NCBI RefSeq assembly: GCF_003097315.1
Contig: NZ_QDDL01000004.1
Span: 62,001 to 126,000, forward strand
From: Pelagibaculum spongiae
GTDB taxonomy: Bacteria; Pseudomonadota; Gammaproteobacteria; Enterobacterales; Pelagibaculaceae
Direction of reading: 5' to 3'
Length of the DNA: 64,000 bases
The notes under the pieces were generated by a model that saw only the letters and a program-made list of their open reading frames with translations, ran no database searches and was not told the DNA's origin. The translations under genes were made by a program, and so were the position numbers. Shown in pieces: positions 8,837 through 18,503 of this stretch; the stretch's first letter is position 1, and each line of letters begins with the position of its first letter.

Positions 8837-9919
8837 TCAACAAATTCTTGGTAATTGCTCGCCGTTTAGCCAATCGAGTAATCGTTTTCCACCATAAGGC
8901 GTTTCCATTTCCAGATAACCCTGAAAATTATCGCCAGATTTTTCAGCAACAAACTCACCAATAATTGCTGCAGATTCTCCCTTGGGATGATTGTGCATCA
9001 CCTGCAATAATTTATCGGCATCTTCGGCTGAGCAGATGGCGATTAACTTGCCTTCATTGGCGACATATAATGGATCCAGCCCTAAAAATTCGCAGGCACC
9101 ATTAACCGCAGGGCGCAGTGGAATAGTTGCTTCCTGCAATAAAACATCGCAACGAGCGCTTTGTACTAGTTCATTTAAGGTATTTGCTAACCCACCGCGA
9201 GTAGGGTCGCGTAAGCAATGAACCTGTGGCACGGCCTCCAGCATTTCAGCGACTAGCCCATTCAGTGATTGGCTGTCAGACAAAATTTCAGACTCAAAGC
9301 CGAGGTTTTCACGTTGCGACATAACGGCAACGCCGTGGTCGCCTAAAAAACCGCTAATTAAAATTTTATCGCCAGGTTGAATATATTGTGGGCCAATTTT
9401 TGATTGATTAATTACATGGCCAATGCCACAAGTGTTAATGTAAACTCCGTCGCCTTTACCTTTTTCAACCACTTTGGTATCGCCAGTAATAATTTTAACT
9501 TCAGCTTCTTTTGCCGCCGCAGCCATGGATCGAACGATGGTTTGTAATTCTTTTAATGGAAAACCTTCTTCAAGAATAAATCCAGCCGATAACCAAAGTG
9601 GCTTAGCGCCGCCCATTGCTAAATCATTGACTGTGCCATGTACCGCTAATGAGCCAATATTGCCGCCGGGAAAAAATAAAGGCGTAATTACATGGCTATC
9701 GGTAGATACCGCGAGCTGTCCCGGTGGTGGTGTGACTAGAGTTGCATCGTGGCTTGGGCCTTCGCCAGTACCATCATTGCCTGCAACTCCAGCTTTAATA
9801 AATTCGGCTTTAAATAGCTGATCAATTAATTGTTCCATAGCTCGGCCACCGCCGCCATGAATCAGTTCGATTTTGCCATTTTCGATATTTAATGGCGCAC
9901 TGTATGCATCTCTAGGCAT
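8837..9919 (-). CDS. hypE: Hydrogenase maturation protein HypE (thiocarboxamide dehydratase)
   Basis: A 360-aa AIR-synthase-fold enzyme. It converts the carbamoyl group transferred to its C-terminal cysteine by HypF into a thiocyanate, the source of the CN ligands of the [NiFe] site. The family's invariant C-terminus PRIC is present as the last four residues. Other expected features are GGGGRAMEQLI near the N-terminus, GTGEGPSHDAT, the ATP-binding STDSHVI and GDTKVV, and CLRDPTRGGLA. AGGATT precedes the ATG at good spacing. It works with HypF and with the HypC-HypD complex, all encoded upstream in the same operon. Confidence 0.97.
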   Translation of the reverse strand: MPRDAYSAPLNIENGKIELIHGGGGRAMEQLIDQLFKAEFIKAGVAGNDGTGEGPSHDATLVTPPPGQLAVSTDSHVITPLFFPGGNIGSLAVHGTVNDLAMGGAKPLWLSAGFILEEGFPLKELQTIVRSMAAAAKEAEVKIITGDTKVVEKGKGDGVYINTCGIGHVINQSKIGPQYIQPGDKILISGFLGDHGVAVMSQRENLGFESEILSDSQSLNGLVAEMLEAVPQVHCLRDPTRGGLANTLNELVQSARCDVLLQEATIPLRPAVNGACEFLGLDPLYVANEGKLIAICSAEDADKLLQVMHNHPKGESAAIIGEFVAEKSGDNFQGYLEMETPYGGKRLLDWLNGEQLPRIC

Positions 9920-9970
9920 GGTTTAATCCTGTTTTTAAATGCCGCTTGTTTATTCAACGTCCCTGTTTAT

Positions 9971-10120
9971 GGATCCCCGCCTTCGGCTTTTGCTTCCTGC
10001 ATCGCTCTATCTTCTGCATCCTTGCAGTCGTCCTTGGCGAGGATGACGGAGAGAAATTTTTACCTTGTAGGTAAAATTAACTCCGCATCGTCATTCCGAG
10101 CATGGATGCCGGAATCCAAG
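9971..10120. repeat. Palindromic GGATTCCGGC/GATGACG-type repeats in hypD-hypE spacer
   Basis: Most of the 238-nt gap between hypE and hypD holds two related motifs. One runs from GGATCCCCGCC to GGCGAGGATGACGGAG (9971-10051). The second includes GTCATTCCGAGCATGGATG and GCCGGAATCC (10090-10117). They resemble the dispersed GGAATCC/GTCATTCC elements common between genes in many bacteria. No gene is visible. Confidence 0.6.
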
Positions 10121-10157
10121 CACTAGGGATAGGTACACCCCTGTAGTATTGTTCTGT

Positions 10158-11279
10158 TTACATATTATTACGGCGGTATCGATACCAAGCGGCACAAGCG
10201 CCTTCGGATGACACCATGCAAGCCCCAATGGGGTGATCTGGCGTACAGACCTTGCCAAATAACTTACAATCTTGAGGTTCTTTCACTCCACGTAAAATAC
10301 CGGGGCATTCACAGGCGCGATTCTCTTTGGCTTCTTTGGCTTGCAATGAAAATTTAACTTCAGCATCAAACTTTGAAAATTGTTTTTTAATCTTTAAGCC
10401 AGAGTAGGGTACGTATCCTAGTCCACGCCATTCAAAGGTTTTCTTAAGCTCAAAGCATTCGGCGACTATTGCTTTTGCTTTTTGATTGCCGTGGTGAGTA
10501 ACTGCTCGGGCATATTCATTTTCTATTTCGTGTCGGCCATCATTAACTTGCCGAACTAGCATTAAAACAGCTTGTAATAAATCAACCGGTTCAAAGCCTG
10601 CAATCACCACAGGTTTTTGATATTCGCTGGCAAAATACTCAAAAGGCTGACAGCCAATAACCGTAGATACATGGGCAGGGCCTAAGAAACCATCCAGTTT
10701 CAGTCGATCAAGATCACGAATTTCTGGTGAATCAAGAATGCTGGCGATCGCTGAAGGTGTCAGCAGATGGTTGCAAAATAATGATAAGTTTTCGATGCCT
10801 AGTTTTTCAGCTTGCTTCAGTAATAATGCCGAAGGTGGTGTGGTGGTTTCAAAGCCAATACCGAAAAATACTACTTCGCGTTGCGGGTTTTCTTGGGCTA
10901 AGCGAATGGCATCGAGTGCTGAATAAACCATTCGAACATCGGCGCCATTAGAGCGTGCAGTTAGCAAGCTTTTACGGCCAGAGCCGGGTACTCGCATCAT
11001 GTCGCCGTAGGAGCACAAGATAACGTTTGGTTTTTCAGCAAGCTCGATAGCTAAATCGAGTCGACTCATCGGTAATACGCAAACCGGGCAGCCAGGGCCG
11101 TGAACCAACTTTAAATTGTCTGGCAATAAATCAGGCACACCAAAACGAAAAAATGCATGGGTATGGCCACCACAAAATTCCATAAACCGATATTGTCGAT
11201 TGGGATCGACTTCATTCTTAATATCGGCAACTATTTTTTTTGCTAAATCTGGGTCGCGGTATTCATCAATATATTTCAT
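10158..11279 (-). CDS. hypD: Hydrogenase maturation protein HypD
   Basis: A 373-aa iron-sulfur scaffold that, with HypC, assembles the Fe(CN)2CO unit before transfer to the hydrogenase large subunit. Diagnostic motifs are FCGGHTHAF (C36), HGPGCPVCVLP (C64, C67, the redox thiol pair), GFETTTPP, and C-terminal cysteines in CECPGILRG and CKLFGKVC and CMVSSEGACAAWYRY that bind the [4Fe-4S] cluster. Length is normal for the family. It lies 152 nt after hypC, the gap being filled by a palindromic repeat. Confidence 0.97.
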   Translation of the reverse strand: MKYIDEYRDPDLAKKIVADIKNEVDPNRQYRFMEFCGGHTHAFFRFGVPDLLPDNLKLVHGPGCPVCVLPMSRLDLAIELAEKPNVILCSYGDMMRVPGSGRKSLLTARSNGADVRMVYSALDAIRLAQENPQREVVFFGIGFETTTPPSALLLKQAEKLGIENLSLFCNHLLTPSAIASILDSPEIRDLDRLKLDGFLGPAHVSTVIGCQPFEYFASEYQKPVVIAGFEPVDLLQAVLMLVRQVNDGRHEIENEYARAVTHHGNQKAKAIVAECFELKKTFEWRGLGYVPYSGLKIKKQFSKFDAEVKFSLQAKEAKENRACECPGILRGVKEPQDCKLFGKVCTPDHPIGACMVSSEGACAAWYRYRRNNM

Positions 11280-11332
11280 AGTGTTGCCACAACATATTTT
11301 TTAAATGAGCTAAGTTTTTTGACTCAGCTGAA

Positions 11333-11428
11333 GTAGGTTTGATAAGCCACCGGCGCAATCAAAATGATGTGCAAAAAGTAATCTACCGATTTAAAGTGTC
11401 TGATTTCGTTAACACTCATCAAACCTAC
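11333..11428. repeat. Palindromic GTAGGTTTGAT repeat in hypC-hypD spacer
   Basis: A 96-nt element bounded by GTAGGTTTGAT and its inverse ATCAAACCTAC. It starts four bases after the hypC stop and fills most of the hypC-hypD gap. The same termini bound an 86-nt element at 39578-39664, and both contain GTGTCTGATT. This is a dispersed palindromic intergenic repeat. Confidence 0.75.
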
Positions 11429-11431
11429 GTT

Positions 11432-11665
11432 TTACCGTATTAACGGTGAATGTTCTTGCTGCATTAATTCGATGGTCGCTTGTGCTTCTGCTTCATCAAG
11501 TTTGCTTAGCGCGTAACCAGTGTGCAAAATAACGTAATCACCCACTTGGACATCATCGATTAAGGCAACAGAGATTTCTCTGCGAATACCATCTATAGAA
11601 ACTACTGCCATTTCATCGCTTCCATCGACGAGCGATTCTATTTTAACTGGAATTGCTAGGCACAT
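11432..11665 (-). CDS. hypC: Hydrogenase maturation chaperone HypC
   Basis: A 77-aa HypC/HybG/HupF chaperone. The essential N-terminal MCLAIP is present: C2 binds the iron of the Fe(CN)2CO unit with HypD and then the hydrogenase large-subunit precursor. The core [21 protein letters not shown] and [18 protein letters not shown] is typical, as is the short length. It starts one base after the hypF stop, implying translational coupling. Confidence 0.96.
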   Translation of the reverse strand: MCLAIPVKIESLVDGSDEMAVVSIDGIRREISVALIDDVQVGDYVILHTGYALSKLDEAEAQATIELMQQEHSPLIR

Positions 11666-11666
11666 A

Positions 11667-14177
11667 TTATTTATCTCCTGATACTTTATGTTGCTGAGGT
11701 TGCACTTTATTTAAGTGCATTCGAGCAGCATAAAGCTGACCTAAACTAATTGAGCCGTCATTCACCGGATGGCAAATCGGCAAGTAAACATTAAACCCAA
11801 GTTGCTGCAGTTTTTGTTGCAGTCCCTGGGCGAGTATTTGATTTAAAAAACAGCCGCCAGATAAACAAATATCTTTAATGCCGGTTTTTTTGCTAGCAGA
11901 GATCACCCAGCGAGCCAGTGCTTCAATCAGTTGCTGGTGGAACCAGTAGGCCAATTGATTTTGTCGGCTAATGCTTATCGGAGGAATACTTGACTGAATC
12001 AGAACATTAAATATTGGCAGCAAATCCAGTACAAAAGGCTGTGAACTGCTAGAGGTAATTCTGGCTAAACTAGTCGGTTGTTCTGAAGCTGCGGCAGAAT
12101 TTGACTGGCTGGCATCTTTGGCTGCAGCGGCTTCTAGTTTGCTGGCTGCTTCGGCTTCAAAACTATTAACCTGGCAAATATTTAACAATGAAGCGCAAGC
12201 GTCAAATAAGCGACCCATTGAACTGGTTTTTGGGCAGTTTAGCTGTTTCTGTAGCATGGTTTCGGTAAAGGCTGCAGCGGCAAAATCTTTAAAGCGAGAT
12301 TTAATTTGTTGTGAATTGCCGGTGGAAAATAAAACCGATGCCGCCATTCGCCATGGCGCTTTGGCTGCGGCATCACCGCCGGGTAATGCTAAAGGTTGTA
12401 GGCCGCCCAAATGTTGGCAGCCATCGGCATTTACTAATAGCAATTCTCCGCCAAGCAAACTTTTGTTATCAGCAACTTGACTGATATCTAACGACTGGCC
12501 GCCAAAGCCTAAGCCATCAAGCGCAAGGCCAATCACCGGTTGCGCTAACTGATATTCAGCCATCACCGCGGCAATATGTGCATGGTGATGCTGAACTTGT
12601 AACAACGGAATATTCAGCTGTTGGCTTATTTGTTGGGCAAAGCGAACTGCAGGGCTTTCTGGATGACTGTCAGCGATAACAATGTCGGGCTGCATTTGAT
12701 AAGCCTGACTTAAATGACGATAGATTTCTTTTTGAAATTCAATATTGCCGACACAATTCAAATCGCCAATGTGTTGGCTGAAATGAGCCATTTCGCCTTG
12801 GCTATAACAGATGCTGTTTTTTAGATAACTGCCGGTGGCTAGAATATTTAAATCGTTATTTTTATTTAATAATTTTGGCAAAAATACCGGTGCCGGTGCA
12901 TAACCCCTGCCGCGACGAATCATGATTGATGGCTGTTGCTCAGTGCCGGCGATTAATAGCGGGTCATCGTTACGAATTAAAATATCCCGGTCATGCAATA
13001 AAAAGTAATCAGCAATATTAGATAACCGATTGATTGCTTCTCGATTGTCGATCACCAGTGGTTCACCTGAAGGATTGGCGCTGGTCATAACCAATAACAA
13101 ATCCTGCGGCTGGTTTAGCCATGCTTCAGTCGCCGGTTGACCGGCTGCTTGGTGAAATAACAACCAATGAATCGGGGTATATGGCAGCATTACGCCGAGT
13201 TGGTTTAAACCATCGGCAACGCCGTTAATTTGTAGTTCTATTTGTGACTGTTTTTGACATAAAACAATCGGCGCTTGTGCTGATTTTAATAAATCTGCAG
13301 TCGATGGATTTATTGTAACCCAACGCTCAAGGGACGCGGTGTTCGCAGCCATTACCGCAAAAGGTTTAGCTGGGCGATGTTTACGAGCGCGCAATTTAGC
13401 CACTGCATCGGCATTATTTGCGTCGCAAACCAAGTGGAAACCACCCAAACCTTTTATTGCCAGAATCTCGCCCTGACGTAATCGTTCAAGGGTTTGTTCG
13501 ATTGGATCGCCATCGATTGGCTGACCCTGATTATTCAGCAAGCTAAGCTGTGGCCCGCAAGTATTGCAAGCATTGGGCTGGGCATGGAAACGCCGATCTT
13601 GCGGATCAGAATATTCTTGCTGGCAACTTTTACATAATTCAAAGCCGGCCATAGTGGTAAATGGTCGGTCGTAAGGTAAGTCAGCAATAATGGTGTAACG
13701 CGGGCCGCAATGGGTGCAATTTATAAAAGGATAACGGTAGCGTGGGTTTTTCGGGTCGAGTAATTCGCTACGGCAGTCATCGCACAATGAAGCGTCCGGG
13801 CTAATTAATGTGCTGATTTTCTGATTGTTTTCTGCTGAATTCGCTATTTTTTGCGGTGTTGCTCGAATTGCGAAAATCGCTGGCTGATTGTTTTTTACCG
13901 ATTCAATGACTTCAGAAAATGACTCAATATCTAGCTGGTTTTCTGGTAGTGATTGAATTTGGTTAATTCGAGCCAAACGAGGTAGTTCACTTTGTAAACG
14001 TTGAATAAACAGGTCAATATTTTTCTGCTGACCACAAAGACGAATCTCTACTCCGAGCCCGTTGTTGCAGACATCACCCGAACAATCACATTGTTTGGCT
14101 AAATTAAATACAAAGGGACGAAAGCCGACCCCTTGTACGATGCCTTTAATTGCAAATCCTTGTATTTGCCATTTCAT
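11667..14177 (-). CDS. hypF: Carbamoyltransferase HypF
   Basis: An 836-aa enzyme that uses carbamoyl phosphate and ATP to carbamoylate the C-terminal cysteine of HypE. Domains in order are: acylphosphatase ([14 protein letters not shown] near the N-terminus); two zinc-finger-like segments ([23 protein letters not shown]); a YrdC-like domain ([15 protein letters not shown]); and a Kae1-like C-terminal domain with [15 protein letters not shown] and LSGGCFLNQ. The ATG at 14177 starts directly at the acylphosphatase domain. An earlier in-frame start at 14222 would read through the repeat element and is unlikely. The alanine/serine-rich segment around residues 675-705 looks like an insertion in the Kae1-like part. 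Confidence 0.96.
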   Translation of the reverse strand: MKWQIQGFAIKGIVQGVGFRPFVFNLAKQCDCSGDVCNNGLGVEIRLCGQQKNIDLFIQRLQSELPRLARINQIQSLPENQLDIESFSEVIESVKNNQPAIFAIRATPQKIANSAENNQKISTLISPDASLCDDCRSELLDPKNPRYRYPFINCTHCGPRYTIIADLPYDRPFTTMAGFELCKSCQQEYSDPQDRRFHAQPNACNTCGPQLSLLNNQGQPIDGDPIEQTLERLRQGEILAIKGLGGFHLVCDANNADAVAKLRARKHRPAKPFAVMAANTASLERWVTINPSTADLLKSAQAPIVLCQKQSQIELQINGVADGLNQLGVMLPYTPIHWLLFHQAAGQPATEAWLNQPQDLLLVMTSANPSGEPLVIDNREAINRLSNIADYFLLHDRDILIRNDDPLLIAGTEQQPSIMIRRGRGYAPAPVFLPKLLNKNNDLNILATGSYLKNSICYSQGEMAHFSQHIGDLNCVGNIEFQKEIYRHLSQAYQMQPDIVIADSHPESPAVRFAQQISQQLNIPLLQVQHHHAHIAAVMAEYQLAQPVIGLALDGLGFGGQSLDISQVADNKSLLGGELLLVNADGCQHLGGLQPLALPGGDAAAKAPWRMAASVLFSTGNSQQIKSRFKDFAAAAFTETMLQKQLNCPKTSSMGRLFDACASLLNICQVNSFEAEAASKLEAAAAKDASQSNSAAASEQPTSLARITSSSSQPFVLDLLPIFNVLIQSSIPPISISRQNQLAYWFHQQLIEALARWVISASKKTGIKDICLSGGCFLNQILAQGLQQKLQQLGFNVYLPICHPVNDGSISLGQLYAARMHLNKVQPQQHKVSGDK

Positions 14178-14183
14178 AGCAAA

Positions 14184-14282
14184 CAATCCAATGTAGGCTG
14201 CGCTGAGCCTATGGCGAACCACAATATTTTATGGGTCACGTTGTGACTCGCGTACCGCTCGACACAACCTACTTTAGGATTG
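14184..14282. repeat. Palindromic intergenic repeat in hypB-hypF spacer
   Basis: A roughly 99-nt element with inverted ends: AATCCAATGTAGG at the left and CAACCTACTTTAGGATT at the right. Inside, GGGTCACGTTGTGACTC forms a second inverted pair. It fills nearly all of the 123-nt hypB-hypF gap and belongs to the widespread GTAGGTTG-type intergenic repeats. Confidence 0.7.
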
Positions 14283-14300
14283 GCAATTAATTTCATAGGA

Positions 14301-15167
14301 TTAACCGATCGCCTTTAACTGGTTTTCGACTTCTGCCAGTTCTTCAGCCAGATGCTGACGTTTGTGCTCAAGCTGGTGCGACAGTTGATGCTTCAACCAA
14401 TCAGTCCACTGTTGCATGCCTTCGCCAGTTTTTGATGATAACTGCAAAACTTTTAGTTCTGGTCGAATGCGGCGGGCATAATCGATGCACTGTTCAACAT
14501 CAAAATCCAGATGCGGTAATAAATCGGTTTTGGTTAAAATCATTAAATCGGCATTAGCAAAAATATCTGGGTATTTAATCGGTTTATCTTCACCTTCAGT
14601 GACCGATAAAATAACCACTCGAGCATTCTCGCCTAAATCAAATTCGGCAGGGCAAACCAGATTGCCAACGTTTTCAATAAATAGAAAGCCGCCGTTCTTT
14701 ACTGCAAGATCTTCCAATGCGTGGCCGACCATATGGGCGTCTAAATGGCAGCCTTTTCCGGTATTGATTTGAATTGCTGGTGCGCCGGTGGCACGAATAC
14801 GCTCGGCATCATTGGTGGTTTGTTGGTCACCTTCGATTACTGCGCAAGGAATGCTTTCCTTCAATAATTCAATGGTTTCTGTCAGTAGGCTGGTTTTCCC
14901 TGAGCCTGGGCTAGAAACTAAATTGAGTGCTAATAAACCTCTGTCGGCAAATTTATGTCGATTAATATGGGCGTAGCGATTATTTCTGGCCAATAAATCT
15001 TGTTCAATTTTTAAGGCGCGCTGACCTTCCATGCCCGGTGCATGGCTATGTTGCGCTGCCACTGGTTCAGCCTTACTAGTAGGTTGTTCAGAATGTGAAT
15101 GAACATGGCTGTGAGTGTGACCTTCGATAATCGCAGCGTCGCCGCCGCAACCGCAAGTAGTGCACAT
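14301..15167 (-). CDS. hypB: Nickel-inserting GTPase HypB
   Basis: A 288-aa SIMIBI GTPase that, with HypA, delivers nickel to the hydrogenase large subunit. The N-terminus carries MCTTCGCGG, the CXXCGC high-affinity nickel site found in some HypBs, followed by the histidine-rich [10 protein letters not shown] (residues 17-26), which can store nickel. The P-loop SPGSGKT is at 86-92, followed by [13 protein letters not shown], the interface metal site [10 protein letters not shown], and the guanine motif LTKTDLL. Downstream of hypA by 50 nt. The C-terminal 30 residues form a charged helix. Confidence 0.97.
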   Translation of the reverse strand: MCTTCGCGGDAAIIEGHTHSHVHSHSEQPTSKAEPVAAQHSHAPGMEGQRALKIEQDLLARNNRYAHINRHKFADRGLLALNLVSSPGSGKTSLLTETIELLKESIPCAVIEGDQQTTNDAERIRATGAPAIQINTGKGCHLDAHMVGHALEDLAVKNGGFLFIENVGNLVCPAEFDLGENARVVILSVTEGEDKPIKYPDIFANADLMILTKTDLLPHLDFDVEQCIDYARRIRPELKVLQLSSKTGEGMQQWTDWLKHQLSHQLEHKRQHLAEELAEVENQLKAIG

Positions 15168-15217
15168 AATAAAACCTCAAATTTTTTAGGTAGGATTTTT
15201 AAAATGATTAATAAAAA

Positions 15218-15559
15218 TTAATCTACCAATAATTCTTTCAATTGCATTTCAGTGCCGGCAATTGGCTGAAGACCAAAATTACCGCATTCACAACAAGGGT
15301 CGTAACGCTGCAGCATAGGCACTTCTTTATTACAACTGATACACAAACCTTTTCCTTCGGGACGAGTGATCACCACTTTGGCATGCTCGGCAACCGTGCC
15401 ACGTAAAACGCTTTGTAAGCAAAACTCCATGGCACCGGCTTCAACACCCGACATTTGGCCAATCTCCAGCCAAAGCTCAGTGACTTGGTTAAAGCTGTTT
15501 TGTGCCCGATGATCTTCAATAATTTGTAATACGCCTTCGGCTAATGACATTTCATGCAT
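15218..15559 (-). CDS. hypA: Nickel metallochaperone HypA
   Basis: A 113-aa HypA. The N-terminal MHE gives the nickel ligand H2, and the zinc site is formed by C73-x2-C76 and C89-x2-C92 (GLCISC; PCCECG). The length and central IGQMSGVEAGAMEFCL match the family. A strong AAGGAAAA Shine-Dalgarno precedes the ATG. It is the first gene of the hypABFCDEX operon. Confidence 0.97.
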   Translation of the reverse strand: MHEMSLAEGVLQIIEDHRAQNSFNQVTELWLEIGQMSGVEAGAMEFCLQSVLRGTVAEHAKVVITRPEGKGLCISCNKEVPMLQRYDPCCECGNFGLQPIAGTEMQLKELLVD

Positions 15560-15575
15560 GATTGTTTTCCTTCAT

Positions 15576-15932
15576 TCATTTATTGGCACTTGAGGGCGGG
15601 CATTTATAAATTGGAATATAGGTTGAGCCAAATATTGAATGGTCAACATAGTAAAATTCAAAAGAGCCAAAATTTGATTGCATGGGTGACGGGGCAGTAT
15701 TTGAATGTTTCATAGATTCGATGCTTTTTGAGAGATGGAATGATGACGCTATGTTTTCTCTCGTCAATTGAATCTGTTGAACCAATCGCTGTGTATTAAT
15801 GCGCAAGCTGAACCGCTGATCAATTTTATATTGAACAGTTTGGTGCTTCAGATTTTTTACCAAAACTGAAAAAATAAGTATTCCGCGTGGAATAACTTCA
15901 AAGTTTTGGTCTGACAAGCGAAGTGTGAACAT
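15576..15932 (-). CDS. Hypothetical protein upstream of hypA
   Basis: A possible 118-aa product ending 16 nt before hypA on the same strand. I recognise no domain. The N-terminal half has strand-like hydrophobic alternation (VIPRGILIFSVLVKNLKH) and the rest is serine- and glutamine-rich. No Shine-Dalgarno is visible before the ATG. The open frame could be chance in a region that otherwise would be the operon leader. If real, it would be the first cistron of the hyp operon. Confidence 0.3.
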   Translation of the reverse strand: MFTLRLSDQNFEVIPRGILIFSVLVKNLKHQTVQYKIDQRFSLRINTQRLVQQIQLTRENIASSFHLSKSIESMKHSNTAPSPMQSNFGSFEFYYVDHSIFGSTYIPIYKCPPSSANK

Positions 15933-16307
15933 TCAAACATCTGCTTTTTCGCTGAATAGCTAGCGACAATGTATCTTGGCAAGCAACCGCGAACCCTGTC
16001 GCGGCTCAATACCTGATGCTTTTGTGAGATGACTAACGACTTTTATTGTCTTGATGCGGATTAATTTCAAGCAGTCTTGCCGACTCTGCTCGAGTTATTC
16101 CAACTATTCGCTGAGGATCTTTGGGCATGTTTTGTTTCGGTATTAATCGTTACATTTGCTATTGAGCGACAATACTACTGTCTTGGAATATCAGCTTCGC
16201 TTTGGGATGTTTTGGGTCGAGGCATTTTGGCTGTAAGTGCTCTAGATATAGATACTTTTCAGATGTGTATTTAATGCGGAGGTTTTATAGGTTTTTGCTT
16301 GCTAGCA
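15933..16307. other. Intergenic region upstream of the hyp operon
   Basis: About 375 nt with no convincing gene. A 65-codon plus-strand frame (16077-16274) has no start signal or similarity. The promoter of the hyp operon is expected here or in the adjacent 15560-15930 stretch. I see no clear -24/-12 sigma-54 motif. Confidence 0.5.
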
Positions 16308-16334
16308 TTAACAGGGCGTAATACGCCCTGTTAA
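16308..16334. terminator. Perfect 27-nt palindrome after the FadL-type gene
   Basis: TTAACAGGGCGTA and TACGCCCTGTTAA are perfectly complementary around a single A. It lies 20 nt beyond the stop of the minus-strand FadL-type gene. The T-run is on the upstream side for that gene, so it is a probable but not textbook terminator. Confidence 0.6.
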
Positions 16335-16354
16335 AAAACAATCACAAATTATGA

Positions 16355-17929
16355 TTAGAACTTGTGGTTGTATTGAACGCCAAGCAACCATGCCTGAGAT
16401 TCAAACGTGCCTCGGGTGGTATGTTTGCTGCCTGTGAAGCCACCTTCACCTAATGCGGGTGGTGGCGTATCTTGGCCGGCCCAATCGTTATAATTCACTT
16501 CGGCAGTTTTGAATAAAATCATGCTGCCAGCGAAGTCTATTGTTTGAGTTTTTGATAGCTGCCAAGCCGCACCCACAGAGAGCATCTGTCGATCAGAATC
16601 TGGCAGGGAAGGCGAGCGATACTCATCTTGCACCGGCGACTGGTCAAATGCATAACCGGCACGCAATAACAGTGAGGGTGAATATTGGTAATTACTCGCT
16701 AGTGACAGGCGTAGTGTATTTTTTAAATTAGCTGGAGTTAAACTGTCGTTTAGTAGGCTGAGAATGTTAACCCGGATTTCTTGAATTACAGACCATTCAG
16801 TCCAGGTAAGATCAGATAATAGTGACAGGTTGGGGCTGATTTGATGATAGCTATGAAGGCTGGCAGTCGCCGGTGTCGTCATTTGAGCTTCGGCTTTACT
16901 ATCAACGAATAAAACTTCATCTAATACTAAATGTACCAAGTCGCCGATGTCTTTTATTTTTGTTGCATTTTCAGAAACGGTCCAGTCCAGCTTTCCTTTG
17001 ATTTGGTGTTTGATTTGTGAGCGATAGGCAAAACCAAATCGATGACTGCGATTCGGCTGATACATCATGCCAAGGTTATAACCAAAGGAGAAATCATCTC
17101 CTTCAAAAGCAACTTCACCATCATTGTTTGCATCGTTGGCGCCAACTAGATCGTCGAGGGATTTATTAACGCCGTTACGAATGCTTTCGATATTTTTTAC
17201 CGCAAGATCTAACTTTCTTTTTGCTTCTTCAGGATTTTTTGCATCCGAACAATCGGTCATGCTTTTGCAGCCATTCTGTATTGGTGCTGCTTTGAGCTGA
17301 TCGTCTGCAAGGGTATTGGCAATAAAATGTACACCGGCAATTTGATCGGCTGCTTTTCTTCTTTGTAGTGAGAAATACTGACCACTAACACCAAAGCCAA
17401 ATGACATCTGGTTGGTCGGCTTCCATGAAATAGCTGGGTTGATGTTAAGGGCAATGGTTTGTGATTCTATACCGTCATAGCGGCCAATCCAGTCTTCACT
17501 GAAATGTCCCGCTATCGTATAGGGTGCGCTAATACCTAATCCGGCAGTGAGTTGATCATTGATGGGGTAAGCATAATAAGCCATCGGAACCGGCGTCGCT
17601 TTTACCGGATCGCCTTCATCACCACCTGAAATTGGTGCGCCTGCGATTGTTTCTGATGTGCCTTGAGACGTGCCATTAGTAAAATTGACATTGGCATCCG
17701 CCACCATCAATGAAAAAGTAAATTGCTGTCGATTGAGCCAAGAAAGTGCCGCAGGGTTGTAAAATTGCGCCGAAGCATCATCGATTGCAGCGGCACCGGC
17801 ATTAGCATTTCCTAAGGCGCTAATACTGATGCTGGGTGCTGCCAGTGCTGCGGCGTAAGTTGCCCCTGCGGGCACGACAAGTGCGCTAATTAAAAGCGCT
17901 ATTGCTGATTGTCGGGCATTTAAATACAC
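16355..17929 (-). CDS. FadL/OMPP1-family outer-membrane transport protein
   Basis: A 524-aa outer-membrane barrel of the FadL/TodX family, which takes up long-chain fatty acids or other hydrophobic compounds. After the signal peptide (ending near GATYAAA), the mature start contains the family hatch region SISALGNANAGAAAI, DDASAQFYNPAAL. Barrel strands follow, with FGFGVSGQYFSLQ and FGFAYRSQIKHQIKG, ending in an aromatic C-terminus (YNHKF) for Bam recognition. An aspartate/asparagine-rich loop (VGANDANNDGEVAFEGDD, about 260-277) looks like a calcium-type insert. It lies next to phasin and PhaR genes, consistent with fatty-acid import feeding polyester storage; that link is inference. Confidence 0.9.
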   Translation of the reverse strand: MYLNARQSAIALLISALVVPAGATYAAALAAPSISISALGNANAGAAAIDDASAQFYNPAALSWLNRQQFTFSLMVADANVNFTNGTSQGTSETIAGAPISGGDEGDPVKATPVPMAYYAYPINDQLTAGLGISAPYTIAGHFSEDWIGRYDGIESQTIALNINPAISWKPTNQMSFGFGVSGQYFSLQRRKAADQIAGVHFIANTLADDQLKAAPIQNGCKSMTDCSDAKNPEEAKRKLDLAVKNIESIRNGVNKSLDDLVGANDANNDGEVAFEGDDFSFGYNLGMMYQPNRSHRFGFAYRSQIKHQIKGKLDWTVSENATKIKDIGDLVHLVLDEVLFVDSKAEAQMTTPATASLHSYHQISPNLSLLSDLTWTEWSVIQEIRVNILSLLNDSLTPANLKNTLRLSLASNYQYSPSLLLRAGYAFDQSPVQDEYRSPSLPDSDRQMLSVGAAWQLSKTQTIDFAGSMILFKTAEVNYNDWAGQDTPPPALGEGGFTGSKHTTRGTFESQAWLLGVQYNHKF

Positions 17930-18092
17930 GTGATTACCTTATAGTTATTTTTTTATGGTAAAGATCAGTCTTTTGATCTGGTGCGTGGGTTGATGCGTTG
18001 GTTTGTATGGATCCAGACTAAATGGGGATGTAGCCGCAAACAATCGAAGGTTGCTGTTTTTATTGGCCAAGTAGATAGGTGGTGTTACAGAA

Positions 18093-18122
18093 AGTGCAGG
18101 TTAGTGGGGACTAACCTGCACT
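18093..18122 (-). terminator. Hairpin after phasin-like gene
   Basis: AGTGCAGGTTAGT and ACTAACCTGCACT form a perfect 13-bp stem closed by GGGG. It lies about 18 nt beyond the stop of the minus-strand phasin-like gene. The T-tract is weak (TTCTGT). Confidence 0.65.
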
Positions 18123-18140
18123 AGACAATGGTGGGAGTGG

Positions 18141-18503
18141 TTATTTATGTATCTTCTCAATCTGATCTTCCGCCCAATGATTGACTTCAGAAGAATACTC
18201 AAGCATTTGCTCAAACATTTGCTGTGCCATTTCTGCACTGATATCGGATTGAGTTTTACCTAATTCACCCTGTAGTTGGAAAAAGTCAGCTGGCTGCTTG
18301 GCAGCATTTAATTTTTCCATCTGCTTGAGCGTGGTTTCCATCATCTGATTGGCGGCTTCAATATGGCGAGTGGTTAATGACTCGGCCATTTTAGCGTTCA
18401 GGCTGCCTAGTTCGAAGAATTGATTAAATACGGTTTTGCTTAATTCAGATTGTCCAAAAAAATCCCATGGATTGGGCTGGGTTTGTGGTGTTTTTCTTGC
18501 CAT
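18141..18503 (-). CDS. Phasin-like granule-associated protein
   Basis: A 120-aa, almost entirely alpha-helical protein without cysteine. It starts with a proline-rich MARKTPQTQPNPWDFF and continues with amphipathic heptad-like helices (MMETTLKQMEKLNAAK; FEQMLEYSSEVNHWAEDQIEK). The pattern and size fit phasins, which coat polyhydroxyalkanoate granules. The assignment is supported by PhaR encoded 200 nt upstream on the same strand, since PhaR normally represses phasin genes. AAGGAG precedes the ATG. No PHA synthase gene is in the window. Confidence 0.75.
   Translation of the reverse strand: MARKTPQTQPNPWDFFGQSELSKTVFNQFFELGSLNAKMAESLTTRHIEAANQMMETTLKQMEKLNAAKQPADFFQLQGELGKTQSDISAEMAQQMFEQMLEYSSEVNHWAEDQIEKIHK

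Noticed and set aside
15560-15960. Sigma-54 promoter (-24/-12) for the hyp operon
   Set aside because: A TGGCAC is present near 15581 but on the wrong strand for hypA and without the matching TTGC element at the right spacing.
16077-16274. 65-codon plus-strand open frame between hyp operon and FadL-type gene
   Set aside because: No ribosome-binding site, no recognisable features, and it sits in the presumed promoter region.
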